The position numbers were made by a program, and so were the translations under genes. Below are positions 15,805 through 24,759 of a DNA stretch of 64,000 bases, in pieces (the first letter of the stretch is position 1; each line of letters begins with the position of its first letter). The stretch is from DLKC01 sp002478885 (GTDB taxonomy: Bacteria; Bacteroidota; Bacteroidia; Chitinophagales; Chitinophagaceae), in the NCBI GenBank assembly GCA_046329585.1, contig JAXLUI010000001.1, forward strand, positions 2,356,001 to 2,420,000, given 5' to 3'. The notes under the pieces were generated by a model. The model made no database searches. It saw only the letters and a list, made by a program, of their open reading frames with translations, and had not been told where the DNA came from.

Positions 15805-17610
15805 ATGAATCAATACGAGAGACCGGAATTATTTTATCAATCCCGCATTAAGGAACTGGAACACACATTAAAACTCTTGAACCGTAAACGAATAGTATTT
15901 GGCTGGGCACGTTTCACAACTATCTTGCTTACAGCTGTTATTGTTTACAATAGTTGGGAAGCAAGCACTATTCTAACAATATCAATTGCTGCAGCAGGTG
16001 TTAGTCTTTTTCTTTTTATCGTTTCAAAAGACATCGACAACAAAGAGACTATTGAAAATTTTGAAACGCTTGTTTCGGTAAATAAAAGCGAATTGGAATT
16101 TGCTGCGGGAAATTATCATGGAGCTTATGATGGCAAAAAGGAAGAGCCGGAAAATCATGCTTATGCTGTTGACCTGGATATTTTCGGTAAAGCCTCTTTA
16201 TACCAGTACATAAACCGGTGCAATGCAGAAAAAGCCAGAAAAATGCTGGCGGAAAGACTATTGACTCCTCTTGACAAATCTGTGATTACACATCAGCAGG
16301 ATGCTGTTAGAGAACTTTCGTCAAAATCTTTATGGCGGCAGCAATTGCAAGCCATTGGAATTAAAGAACAAATTAGTGTATCCACTGAGCAAAAGGTAAT
16401 AAAATGGCTTGACAATGCTGAAAAACATTTTGATGCGGTTTTTTATCGATCACTATTGTTTGTCTACCCGGCGATAACACTAAGTGCTCTTTTACTATAT
16501 CTCACCGATAAGATCAATTCAGGGATATTTTCAGGACTCCTGATTGTATTTTATTTGATTTCACTTTCAATAAGTAAAAAGATCACGCCAACCTACCGTC
16601 TTCTTTCAGGTATAGTTCCGGAAATAAATGTCCTATATGGCGAGTTAAACTGGTTTGAAAAAGAAAGCTTTCAAAGTAAAACACTGGTTGACTTACAAAA
16701 GCAAAACAAACATGGTGGAAGTAAGGGTGCATCAGAGGAAATACTTGAACTCAAAAATATACTTAACCGATTCGATGTAAGATTAAACGTATTTGCGTTT
16801 GTTTTGCTTAATACATTTTTGCTTTGGGATCTCTGGCAAATAAAAGCACTCGAAAAATGGAAGCAACACAACAAGCCAATTGTTCCTCGTTGGTTTGATT
16901 GTATCGCGCAAATAGAAACAACCAATAGCCTGGCAACATTGGCTTTTAATCACCCTGGCTGGTGTTTCCCCACTATTGTAGATGAACATTTTACTTTAAC
17001 TGCGGAAGCTGCAGGCCATCCGTTGATTGCAGAGAACAATCGTGTAAATAATAGTTTCAATATTGCCGGCGTCGCCAAAATCGGTTTGATTACTGGCTCG
17101 AACATGGCAGGCAAAAGTACTTTCCTGAGAAGCATTGGCATTAACATTATTCTCGCCTTTGCAGGCTCGTCCGTTTGTGCAAAAGCATTTAACGTGTCTC
17201 CGGTGTACTTGATCAGCAGTATGCGCATAACAGATAATCTTGCAGAAAACACTTCAACTTTTTACGCAGAACTGAAAAAATTGAAAACAATAATCGAAAC
17301 AGTGAACAACCACGAAAAAGTTTTGATACTACTCGACGAAATATTACGCGGAACCAACTCACTCGACCGCCATACAGGTTCGGCGGCATTAATCAGGCAG
17401 CTGATCAGGCAAAATGCGGTGGCCCTTATTGCAACACATGATGTTGAACTTGCCAAACTGGAAAAAGATTTTCCAGGCAATATCAACAACTATCATTTCG
17501 ATGTTCAGGTTTCCGGGGAAGAGCTTTATTTCGACTACAAGTTAAAGCAAGGGATTTGTAGTAGTTTGAATGCGTCTTTATTGATGAAGAAGATCGGCAT
17601 TGATTTATAA
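15805..17610 (+). CDS. Membrane-anchored MutS-family ATPase
   Basis: 601 residues from ATG 15805; a TTG at 15787 is an alternative. The C-terminal third is a MutS ATPase domain: Walker A GSNMAGKST, ILLDEILRGTNSLDRHTG (Walker B plus signature), and ATHDVELAKLE. The N-terminal mismatch-binding and connector domains of MutS are absent. Instead there are two pairs of hydrophobic helices, at about residues 34-75 and 215-258, and a clamp-like helical region. This is the MutS-like, transmembrane type found in Bacteroidota, whose role is unknown; classical mismatch repair is unlikely without the recognition domain. Convergent with rseP over a strong hairpin. Confidence 0.88.
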   Translation: MNQYERPELFYQSRIKELEHTLKLLNRKRIVFGWARFTTILLTAVIVYNSWEASTILTISIAAAGVSLFLFIVSKDIDNKETIENFETLVSVNKSELEFAAGNYHGAYDGKKEEPENHAYAVDLDIFGKASLYQYINRCNAEKARKMLAERLLTPLDKSVITHQQDAVRELSSKSLWRQQLQAIGIKEQISVSTEQKVIKWLDNAEKHFDAVFYRSLLFVYPAITLSALLLYLTDKINSGIFSGLLIVFYLISLSISKKITPTYRLLSGIVPEINVLYGELNWFEKESFQSKTLVDLQKQNKHGGSKGASEEILELKNILNRFDVRLNVFAFVLLNTFLLWDLWQIKALEKWKQHNKPIVPRWFDCIAQIETTNSLATLAFNHPGWCFPTIVDEHFTLTAEAAGHPLIAENNRVNNSFNIAGVAKIGLITGSNMAGKSTFLRSIGINIILAFAGSSVCAKAFNVSPVYLISSMRITDNLAENTSTFYAELKKLKTIIETVNNHEKVLILLDEILRGTNSLDRHTGSAALIRQLIRQNAVALIATHDVELAKLEKDFPGNINNYHFDVQVSGEELYFDYKLKQGICSSLNASLLMKKIGIDL

Positions 17611-17611
17611 A

Positions 17612-17644
17612 TCGAAGGCGCGACCCGATAGGTCGCGCCTTCGA
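17612..17644. terminator. Strong GC-rich hairpin between convergent genes
   Basis: Perfect 14-bp stem TCGAAGGCGCGACC / GGTCGCGCCTTCGA with a five-base loop, one base after the MutS-like stop. No T-run, so it may act as a terminator, an mRNA end-protecting hairpin, or both. Confidence 0.6.
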
Positions 17645-17659
17645 TCGTACTATAAAGTT

Positions 17660-19006
17660 CTATTTAAATATCCTCAGAAAATCAAGCCCTAACGCATAGG
17701 CCATCAGGCCAAGTAATAATATCATGCCAGCCATTTGAGCATACTCCATAAACTTATCGCTGGGCTTTCTGCCACTGATCATTTCAACAATGGTGAACAA
17801 GGCATGCCCGCCATCCAAAGCCGGAATCGGTAAAATATTCATAAAGGCAAGAATGATTGAGAATATGCCTGTAAGTGACCAGAAACTCTGCCAGTCCCAT
17901 ACGCCCGGGAAAGTATTGCCAATACTTAAAATACTTCCAAGAGAATCATTCACTTTTACCTCACTCGAAGTAAATAATAATTTGAGGTTTTGAATATACC
18001 TGCCGAGTGTTTCCCAACATTTATTAAAACCTGCGGGTATGGCTTCGAAAAAGGAATAATTGATCTTGATCGTGCCGAGCACACTTCCCATCGATTGGTA
18101 ACTAATATTGTTCATGCCCTTGCCGTCGTACATCACATCGGCGGTTAGTGTATCGTTGCCACGTTTATATTTAAGGGTAGCGGTTTTGCCTTTCGGACCA
18201 TCAAAATTAATAAGGTCGGTGCTGTACCTAACATCCTTATCATTGATGCTTATTAAAGTATCTCCTTTCTGTACGCTGCTTTTGCTAATCTTCGCCTCTT
18301 TTAAAACCGAGTCTACCACCATCGGGTAACGTACATAAGTAAAGCCACCAAGATGGTTCTTATTTAACTGACTTATAAACCCGGCGGGTAGCGGAATATT
18401 TACTTTTTGCCCGCTGCGGTCAACAGTAATTTCTTTCGCCTCGCTCATAATTATTTCAGAACCAACGGTACCTACTCTTTCTATTGGCTTGCCGGCCACG
18501 GCAATTATCCTGTCGCCATCCTGAACGCCTATTTTCCTGCCAAGACTATCGGAATATAAACCATACTTCATATTCTGAACGGGAACATATTCGTCGCCCC
18601 AGGCCCAGGCAATTCCAATAAAAATTACTATGGCCAGCAACACGTTTACTACAACCCCGCCGATCATAATAATCAGCCTTTGCCATGCCGGCTTGGCGCG
18701 GAACTCGTAAGGCTGTGGCGGCAATTTCAATTGTTCTTTATCCATGCTTTCATCGACCATACCTGATATTTTTACATAGCCGCCGAACGGAACCCAGCCA
18801 AGACCATATTCCGTTTCGTCAACCTTTTTCTTCCAAAGGCTAAACCACGGGTTGAAGAATAGGTAAAATTTTTCTACCCGGCACTTAAACCAGCGTGCGG
18901 TAACAAAATGGCCGAGTTCGTGTAAGGTAACAAGAATGGAAAATGACAGTATAAATTGCAATGTTTTTATGCCTATGCTGCCCCAGTCGATTGATAATAA
19001 AGTCAT
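17660..19006 (-). CDS. rseP: RIP metalloprotease (site-2 protease)
   Basis: Intramembrane zinc protease that clips membrane anti-sigma factors and other single-pass proteins. 448 residues. Seen: HELGH at 29-33 (zinc ligands) in the first helix, two PDZ-like regions in the middle (GVQDGDRIIAVAGKPIERV and VQKGDTLISINDKDV), and NILPIPALDGGH near residue 388, which gives the third zinc ligand Asp. C-terminal membrane helices follow. Downstream of dxr in the same direction, the dxr-rseP order being common in bacteria; here repeat element 5 lies between the two. Inner membrane. Confidence 0.95.
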   Translation of the reverse strand: MTLLSIDWGSIGIKTLQFILSFSILVTLHELGHFVTARWFKCRVEKFYLFFNPWFSLWKKKVDETEYGLGWVPFGGYVKISGMVDESMDKEQLKLPPQPYEFRAKPAWQRLIIMIGGVVVNVLLAIVIFIGIAWAWGDEYVPVQNMKYGLYSDSLGRKIGVQDGDRIIAVAGKPIERVGTVGSEIIMSEAKEITVDRSGQKVNIPLPAGFISQLNKNHLGGFTYVRYPMVVDSVLKEAKISKSSVQKGDTLISINDKDVRYSTDLINFDGPKGKTATLKYKRGNDTLTADVMYDGKGMNNISYQSMGSVLGTIKINYSFFEAIPAGFNKCWETLGRYIQNLKLLFTSSEVKVNDSLGSILSIGNTFPGVWDWQSFWSLTGIFSIILAFMNILPIPALDGGHALFTIVEMISGRKPSDKFMEYAQMAGMILLLGLMAYALGLDFLRIFK

Positions 19007-19043
19007 ATGCCCTTAAAGGGATTTTTTATGTGAGATATTTATG

Positions 19044-19226
19044 TGCCGGGCTTTTGTTTTTCAATTAAGCTTTACTTGCGTCGCACACTTCAACACCTGA
19101 AACTACATCATCGACCGTGCATATTTCATTTGTCCCAAATCCACGATTTTTCTTTGATGACCGAAGAACAGAACGCACAAGTGAGTGACACAACGAAGCT
19201 AAATAGCAATACTAAAGCGGGTGCAA
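19044..19226. repeat. GYGTCRC inverted-repeat element, paired arms (element 5)
   Basis: Left arm 19076-19094 (TTGCGTCGCACACTTCAAC), right arm 19177-19194 (ACAAGTGAGTGACACAAC), so mixed types. Outer ends GCCGGGC (19045-19051) and AAAGCGGGT (19215-19223). Placed between rseP and dxr, which are co-directional. Confidence 0.88.
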
Positions 19227-19298
19227 TAATAATACTTTCAGCGTTAACAGAAGTTTATAAAAACTGCAGCGGTAGGCTTATTTTAACAAGCCGTGGTA

Positions 19299-20456
19299 TT
19301 AAAGCTGAATAAGAGAAGCGGCAAACTGACGGGCTTCGCCATCGCTTTCGAAATACTCGTCGAGCGTCGGCTTTTCAATGAATTTGATCTTGCTCATCGT
19401 GCGTTCAACCATTTCAGTAATATCAAGAAAACCGATGCGGTTGCGTAGGAAAGCAAAAACCGCGATCTCATTGGCCGCGTTTAAAATGCAGGGCATATTT
19501 CCGCCTTTATTGAGGGCATCGGTTGCCAGCGTAAGATTGCGGAAAGTTTTAACATCGGGCGGCTCAAACGTAAGCGTGTTGGGCTTTTTAAAGTCGTAAC
19601 GCGGAAATTTGGCAGCAATTCTGTTTGGAAATGCAAGCGCGTATTGAATAGGCAATTTCATATCGGGCAGACCCATTTGCGCTTTAATGCTGCCATCCTC
19701 AAATTGAACCATGCTGTGGATAATGCTCTGCGGGTGCACTATTACCTGGATCTGCTCGGGTTTAAGATTAAAGAGCCATTTGGCTTCAATCATTTCTAAC
19801 CCTTTATTCATAAGTGTTGCAGAGTCGATAGTTATCTTAGCTCCCATTGCCCAGTTAGGGTGCTGTAGCGCATGATCGCGTTTTACATTCACCAAAAAAT
19901 TTGGCTTTTTGCCAAGAAAAGGGCCGCCGCTGGCCGTGAGGATAATCTTTTCAATCGGATTGCGGCTTTCACCAACAAGGCATTGAAAAATAGCGGAATG
20001 CTCGCTGTCGACCGGAATGATCGGCGCACGGTTTTCAGCAGATTTCTTCATCACGATATCGCCGGCAACAACCAGTGTTTCTTTATTGGCCAGCGCAACG
20101 GTTTTGCCGTTTTCAAGTGCGTTAAGGGTAGGCTTTAAACCGGCAAAACCAACAATTGCGGCTATCATCACATCATAACAATCCATGGCCGCCACATCAT
20201 CGAGCGAATCTTCCCCGGCGAAAACTTTTATATCGGTTTTAGAAAGCGCTTCTTTAACCTTGCTGTATTTTTTATCATCGCCTATAACGACAATATTGGG
20301 ATTAAATTTCAATGCCTGCTGTACCAGCAGTTCATCATTGGTGTGAGCTGTGAGTACTTCAACAGAAAATTTATCTCTGTTGGCATCAATTACTTCCAAA
20401 GCCTGCTTACCGATGGAACCGGTTGAGCCAAATATTGCGATACGTTTTTGAGTCAT
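19299..20456 (-). CDS. dxr: 1-deoxy-D-xylulose 5-phosphate reductoisomerase
   Basis: Makes 2-C-methyl-D-erythritol 4-phosphate, the first committed step of the MEP isoprenoid route (cytoplasm, NADPH, divalent metal). 385 residues. The start is the ATG at 20454-20456, since MTQKRIAIFGSTGSIGKQAL places the Rossmann GSTGSIG at the family position; the longer frame to 20582 adds a hydrophobic stretch without family support. Seen: NKETLV, PVDSEHSAIFQCL with the catalytic acidic metal site, ILTASGGPF, and MNKGLEMIEA. Upstream of rseP. Confidence 0.95.
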   Translation of the reverse strand: MTQKRIAIFGSTGSIGKQALEVIDANRDKFSVEVLTAHTNDELLVQQALKFNPNIVVIGDDKKYSKVKEALSKTDIKVFAGEDSLDDVAAMDCYDVMIAAIVGFAGLKPTLNALENGKTVALANKETLVVAGDIVMKKSAENRAPIIPVDSEHSAIFQCLVGESRNPIEKIILTASGGPFLGKKPNFLVNVKRDHALQHPNWAMGAKITIDSATLMNKGLEMIEAKWLFNLKPEQIQVIVHPQSIIHSMVQFEDGSIKAQMGLPDMKLPIQYALAFPNRIAAKFPRYDFKKPNTLTFEPPDVKTFRNLTLATDALNKGGNMPCILNAANEIAVFAFLRNRIGFLDITEMVERTMSKIKFIEKPTLDEYFESDGEARQFAASLIQL

Positions 20457-20582
20457 TGTGCATCCCGAAATTATACGTTGTAGGAAAAGTTGGTAAAGAT
20501 AAATTAAACGGTAACGCCAAACTATTCCAAAGATGAATGTTTTGCCGGGCACAATTAGCAAATACCAAACCAGAAAGTGCAA

Positions 20583-21188
20583 TCATATCCGGTTAAATTC
20601 AAGGCCGGGCATGTCTTCAAAAATGCTGCGAATCTCTTTTGTGCGGTTTTTAGGAATATCAGTCACAAGTTTGCAGAACAATTGCATTTCCTGTTCCACC
20701 ACTGTGCAGTTAAATGCTTTCAGCCACCGCATAACATCGTTCATCCTGGTGTAGTCGAAACTCAGTTGCCACCTTTCCGTTACCGGCTTTTGAATAATGG
20801 GCGTAAGCTGCAACGCCATGGAAGCAGCAGATTTATAAGCATTGATAAGACCCGGAACGCCCAGCAACGTTCCACCAAAATACCTTACCACAATAACAAC
20901 CGTGTTAATGAGTCCCTTACTGTCGATTTGGCCAAGAATGGGTTTGCCTGCTGTACCCGAAGGCTCACCATCGTCGCTCGCCCGAAAAATATTGCCATCG
21001 AGGCCGAGGCGGTAAGCAAAACAGTGATGTACGGCTTTGGGATGATCCTTTTTCAGCTGCTGAAGCAGTATCTTAAACTCATCGGCTGATTGTACTGGGT
21101 AAGCATAAGCGAGAAACCTGCTGCCACGATCTTTAAACTCAGCCATCACACTGGCATCAATCGTATAAAAAAAATCCTGTTCGTCCAT
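20583..21188 (-). CDS. YigZ/IMPACT family protein
   Basis: 201 residues. Seen: FYTIDASVMAEFKDRGSRFLAYAYPV at the N-terminus, HHCFAYRLG, SDDGEPSGTAGKPIL and VVIVVRYFGGTLLGVPGLINAY, all hallmarks of the UPF0029/IMPACT N-terminal domain, plus the C-terminal DUF1949 region. Bacterial members are of unsettled function; the eukaryotic IMPACT protein acts on translation control through Gcn1 binding. Follows ribD at 51 bases in the same direction, so possibly co-transcribed. Confidence 0.9.
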   Translation of the reverse strand: MDEQDFFYTIDASVMAEFKDRGSRFLAYAYPVQSADEFKILLQQLKKDHPKAVHHCFAYRLGLDGNIFRASDDGEPSGTAGKPILGQIDSKGLINTVVIVVRYFGGTLLGVPGLINAYKSAASMALQLTPIIQKPVTERWQLSFDYTRMNDVMRWLKAFNCTVVEQEMQLFCKLVTDIPKNRTKEIRSIFEDMPGLEFNRI

Positions 21189-21239
21189 TGCTGCTAAAAT
21201 AAAGAATTGATGCCAGAGAAGATGGCCGGATATCTATTG

Positions 21240-22292
21240 TCAGCAAAATTGTTTGTAATAATCGATTTGGTCATCTACTATTTTCTCAGATGACATCAGT
21301 TTAAACGAATCAAATTCAGGGGCAGGCAAGCCTTCATCAATAACCAGTGATTGGTTCGTAATCACTCTTGCTTCATCCCAGATGCCTTCATCGATAAATG
21401 ATTGCAGAAGTCTTGCCCCACCCTCCACAATAACACTTTGAATTTTTTGTTGGTAGCACGCCTGCAAAACATGTTGCACCAAACTCACATCGTTTTTAAT
21501 CTTGTAACAAGAAAGCTGGCCATTCGCATTATCGACAGTATGTTCAAGGGCGTTAAAAACAATGGTTGGCGCATCGCTGTTAAATATCTTAAGGTGCTTG
21601 GGCAGGCTCAGGTCCATATCAACAACAAGCCGTGTGGGATTTCGGCCTGCCCACAGGCGGTTCGTCAACGATGGATCGTCGAGCAGAGCTGTGTTGGTGC
21701 CGACCAATATCCCCATTTCCTCGCTACGCCATTTATGCACCAAACGGTTGCTGTATGCATTGCTGATAAAAAGCCTGTTGTCCGAAACCAACGCAATTTT
21801 TTTGTTGGCTGTTTGTGCCCATTTTAAAATAACGTATGGCCGGCGCTTAGTATGAAAGGTGAAAAATCTTTTATTAATTTCAAGACATTCCTTTTCAAGA
21901 ATGCCCACATGCACATCAATTCCGGCTGCCAGCAACTTTTCAATTCCTTTCCCATTTACTTCGTCAAAAGGGTCGCGGCAACCGATCACCACACGTTTTA
22001 TCTTATTTGCGATAATAAGGTCTGCGCAAGGTGGGGTTTTCCCATGGTGCGCACAGGGTTCAAGCGAAACATACATAGTCGATTGAGAAATCAACGGTTT
22101 ATGCTCTCCGGCAACGGTATTAATACAATTCACTTCCGCGTGTGCTTTACCGTATTGTTCGTGGTAACCTTCGGCAATAATGCTGCCTTCATAAACAAGC
22201 ACCGCACCTACAAGTGGATTGGGCGCTACATTTACTGCACCAAGTCTTGCAAGCTCAATGCACCGCGACATGTATCTTTCATCTTCACTCAT
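21240..22292 (-). CDS. ribD: Bifunctional diaminohydroxyphosphoribosylaminopyrimidine deaminase / 5-amino-6-(5-phosphoribosylamino)uracil reductase
   Basis: Two consecutive steps of riboflavin synthesis. 350 residues. N-terminal deaminase, about 1-145, with zinc motifs HAEVNCI and PCAHHGKTPPCADLI; C-terminal reductase with NADPH-binding region (TSNTALLDDPSLTNRLWAGRNPTRLVVD) and VIVEGGARLLQSFI. No FMN riboswitch seen upstream; the gene stands alone, not in a rib operon. Divergent from prmC with a single repeat arm in the gap. Confidence 0.94.
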   Translation of the reverse strand: MSEDERYMSRCIELARLGAVNVAPNPLVGAVLVYEGSIIAEGYHEQYGKAHAEVNCINTVAGEHKPLISQSTMYVSLEPCAHHGKTPPCADLIIANKIKRVVIGCRDPFDEVNGKGIEKLLAAGIDVHVGILEKECLEINKRFFTFHTKRRPYVILKWAQTANKKIALVSDNRLFISNAYSNRLVHKWRSEEMGILVGTNTALLDDPSLTNRLWAGRNPTRLVVDMDLSLPKHLKIFNSDAPTIVFNALEHTVDNANGQLSCYKIKNDVSLVQHVLQACYQQKIQSVIVEGGARLLQSFIDEGIWDEARVITNQSLVIDEGLPAPEFDSFKLMSSEKIVDDQIDYYKQFC

Positions 22293-22302
22293 GAACGGAG
22301 TT

Positions 22303-22358
22303 TTTATTGGCCCGGCTAAAGCTTATGCATTGTACATCGTTGCGTCGCACACTTGCGC
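22303..22358. repeat. Single left arm of the GYGTCRC repeat (ribD/prmC)
   Basis: CCCGGC at 22311-22316, then GTTGCGTCGCACACTTG at 22339-22355. No right arm nearby; the next right arm is at 23726, beyond prmC and exbD. Confidence 0.75.
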
Positions 22359-22422
22359 TTCCTGTTCTTTACGCGCCAGCCGAAGCAGCAAATCTAACAG
22401 AATTCATCCTTATCATTGCAGT

Positions 22423-23280
22423 ATGACCGTTCAGGAAGCATATACAACACTTATGTACAGGTTATTTGATCTGTATGATGACAGGGAGTCGGCAAACATT
22501 GCAAACATGGTTATTGAAAATATTACCGATCTGCAAAAAATAGATCGCATTCTTAATAAAAAAATGTTATTGAATCCTGGTCAAATGCAGCAATTCGCAG
22601 CATTCAGCGATGCTTTATTGTTGCACAAACCGGTGCAATATGTCTTAAACGAAGCATGGTTCGCAGCAATGAAGTTTTACGTAAATGAAAACGTACTAAT
22701 ACCAAGACCCGAGACTGAGGAATTAGTGAACTGGGTTGTAAAAGAAACCATCGCCTGTAACCTGCAAACCGCAAGTATATTAGATATAGGTACCGGTAGC
22801 GGTTGCATTCCTATAGCCTTAAAGAGCAAGCTCACCGGTGCAGATATTCATGGACTGGACGTTTCAGGAGCAGCACTGGATGTCGCAAAAATCAATGCTG
22901 CGAAACTACAGGCATCGGTAAAATTTTATCAGGCCGATATTTTAAACGAACCATCATTGAGGCAATTTTCATCTTTTGATATTATAGTGAGCAACCCGCC
23001 TTACATAAAACAAAGCGAAAATGTTGGCATGCGGCAAAATGTGTTGCTCTACGAGCCACATCTAGCTTTATTCGTTCCTGACGACGACGCCCTGATGTTC
23101 TACAAAGCCATTGCTGTGTTTGGACTGAACCATTTAACCACAAACGGACTTTTGTTTTTCGAAATCAATGAAGTTCATGCGAAAGAAGTTGCTCAAATGC
23201 TTAGTGCAAATGGTTATAAAGAAATTGAAACCAGGGTAGACTTACAAGGAAAAGAAAGAATGATCAAAGCGAAGCTGTAA
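22423..23280 (+). CDS. prmC: Protein-(glutamine-N5) methyltransferase, release-factor specific
   Basis: Methylates Gln of the GGQ motif in RF1/RF2. 285 residues from ATG 22423. The longer frame starting at 22219 runs back through ribD and the repeat arm and is rejected as start. Seen: SAM-binding ILDIGTGSGCIPIAL, IVSNPPYIKQSE with the NPPY catalytic motif, and RPETEELV in the preceding helical substrate domain. Converges on exbD with a three-base gap. Confidence 0.94.
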   Translation: MTVQEAYTTLMYRLFDLYDDRESANIANMVIENITDLQKIDRILNKKMLLNPGQMQQFAAFSDALLLHKPVQYVLNEAWFAAMKFYVNENVLIPRPETEELVNWVVKETIACNLQTASILDIGTGSGCIPIALKSKLTGADIHGLDVSGAALDVAKINAAKLQASVKFYQADILNEPSLRQFSSFDIIVSNPPYIKQSENVGMRQNVLLYEPHLALFVPDDDALMFYKAIAVFGLNHLTTNGLLFFEINEVHAKEVAQMLSANGYKEIETRVDLQGKERMIKAKL

Positions 23281-23283
23281 AAA

Positions 23284-23682
23284 TTATTTTACAATTGCCA
23301 CCACTTTCGCGCCAGCTCTTTTAGCGCTCTGCATTACCTTGAACACTTCGCCATAGTAGGCAGACGTGTCTGCATTTACCACAACAGAAGGCGTGTCAAT
23401 AAAAGCCCGCTGCCTTAATACCTCTGCGCGAAGAATGGTATCGATGAGGTTTATGTCTATTTGTTTTTGCCCAAGAAATAGTTTTTGATTCTTATCGATA
23501 GAGATAACGATGTTTTGTTTTGCCTTTGTATCTTTTTTACCGGCAGGGTTGTTAACTTTTACAATATTCGGGTTGCCTAGCGTTGCCACGATAAGAAAAA
23601 AGAAAAGCAGTATGAACAGGATATCGTTCAGCGAATTTGCATGTAGTTCGTTATGTGCGTTGAATCTTCTTTTTAATTTCAT
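23284..23682 (-). CDS. exbD: ExbD/TolR-type biopolymer transport protein
   Basis: 132 residues, one N-terminal membrane helix (about 18-36) with Asp20 in SLNDILFILLFFFLIV, the proton-conducting residue of the family, then a periplasmic peptidoglycan-binding-like domain. Partner of ExbB in coupling proton motive force to TonB or Tol. The upstream exbB gene is co-directional and 107 bases away, with a single repeat arm in between. No tonB gene adjacent. exbD versus tolR identity cannot be settled here. Confidence 0.88.
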   Translation of the reverse strand: MKLKRRFNAHNELHANSLNDILFILLFFFLIVATLGNPNIVKVNNPAGKKDTKAKQNIVISIDKNQKLFLGQKQIDINLIDTILRAEVLRQRAFIDTPSVVVNADTSAYYGEVFKVMQSAKRAGAKVVAIVK

Positions 23683-23719
23683 TGTGTTCGATTTACCGCT
23701 GCTTTCTGCTCCGTTGCTT

Positions 23720-23783
23720 GTTGCAGTACAAGTGTGCGACGCAACGAATGTTTAATAGCTGTTCTGGCGCCGGGCGAAAAAAA
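23720..23783. repeat. Single right arm of the GYGTCRC repeat (between exbB and exbD)
   Basis: GTACAAGTGTGCGACGCAAC at 23726-23745, perfect to the consensus, then GCGCCGGGC at 23767-23775. It sits inside the exbB-exbD gene pair. Confidence 0.8.
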
Positions 23784-23789
23784 TAATAC

Positions 23790-24476
23790 CTACCTGGTGG
23801 GCTCCTGCAGCACATCGACAAATTCTGCACTGGCAGCTTCCATTTTATTAATCGTTTTTGCAATTTGTGTATTTAGAAAATTGTAAGCCAGATAGGCAAG
23901 CAAACCGATGATAAGTCCGCTTGCAGATGTTACCATTTTTGTATAAATACCACCGGCAATCGACGCGGGTGTAAACTCACCGGTTGAGCTGATCTGTGAA
24001 AATAGTTGCAGCATACCAAAGATGGTTCCGAGAAAACCAATCATAGGCGCAATACCGTACACCAGTGATAACACAGAGAGATTGCGCTCCATTTTATATA
24101 TTTCGAGATTGCCTACATTTTCCATACTTTTTTCGATGGCATCGATAGGTTTTCCTATGCGCTGAAGGCCCTTGTCTATTATGCGGGCAACAGGATTGTC
24201 GGTGTTCCTGGCCAGGTTTTTTGCGCCCACAAGATTTCCCGTAACAATGTTATCGCGAATGATGCTCATGAAGTTGGCCTCGATTCTCGAGGCCTTTCTT
24301 ATTGCGATAAGGCGTTCAAAAAAAACAAAAATCGTGGCTATAAAAAGAATATACAAGGGATACATAAGTAAACCTCCTTTCTGAAGCAGGTCGAACAGGT
24401 TGAAACTCTCTGCTGCTTTCTGGGCCATATTGGCCGTGTTGGCTGTTGTATCTGCAATCTGTAATAACAATCCCAT
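23790..24476 (-). CDS. exbB: ExbB/TolQ/MotA-type proton channel protein
   Basis: 228 residues with three or four hydrophobic helices; a first helix near residues 35-52 (LLMYPLYILFIATIFVFFERL), then the cytoplasmic stretch with RNLSVLSLVYGIAPMIGFLGTIFGMLQLF and the TM hairpin GGIYTKMVTSASGLIIGLLAYLAYNFL. These are the MotA/TolQ/ExbB family motifs. Works with ExbD as a proton-driven motor complex in the inner membrane. First gene of the presumed exbB-exbD pair. Confidence 0.9.
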   Translation of the reverse strand: MGLLLQIADTTANTANMAQKAAESFNLFDLLQKGGLLMYPLYILFIATIFVFFERLIAIRKASRIEANFMSIIRDNIVTGNLVGAKNLARNTDNPVARIIDKGLQRIGKPIDAIEKSMENVGNLEIYKMERNLSVLSLVYGIAPMIGFLGTIFGMLQLFSQISSTGEFTPASIAGGIYTKMVTSASGLIIGLLAYLAYNFLNTQIAKTINKMEAASAEFVDVLQEPTR

Positions 24477-24759
24477 GCTTAAATTTTTATAATTCAGCTA
24501 AAATATAGCTTAACACAAAACAACGGACATGGTGTGCATAAATTATTGAGTGTCGCCAGTTTTAAGAAAGATTTTGCAGAAATAAAATTATCGCGATCTT
24601 GTTATGGCCTTTATTGGCAACCAATTTCCGACAATGCTTTCCACGTTTTTTTGATATGCATTGTTATGGTAATGAGTGAATGGCAGTGTATGATGAGCAA
24701 AAGGCTTATGATGCTGCCGGAATAGTTTTATTTTTATCGACGGTATAAAATCTCCGGAT

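Noticed and set aside
22219..22422. N-terminal extension of prmC to 22219.
   Set aside because: It runs through the ribD gene on the other strand and the repeat arm; family starts fit 22423.
24534..24725. 63-residue frame in the gap before the kinase gene.
   Set aside because: No domain and no signal apart from being open; the gap is short.
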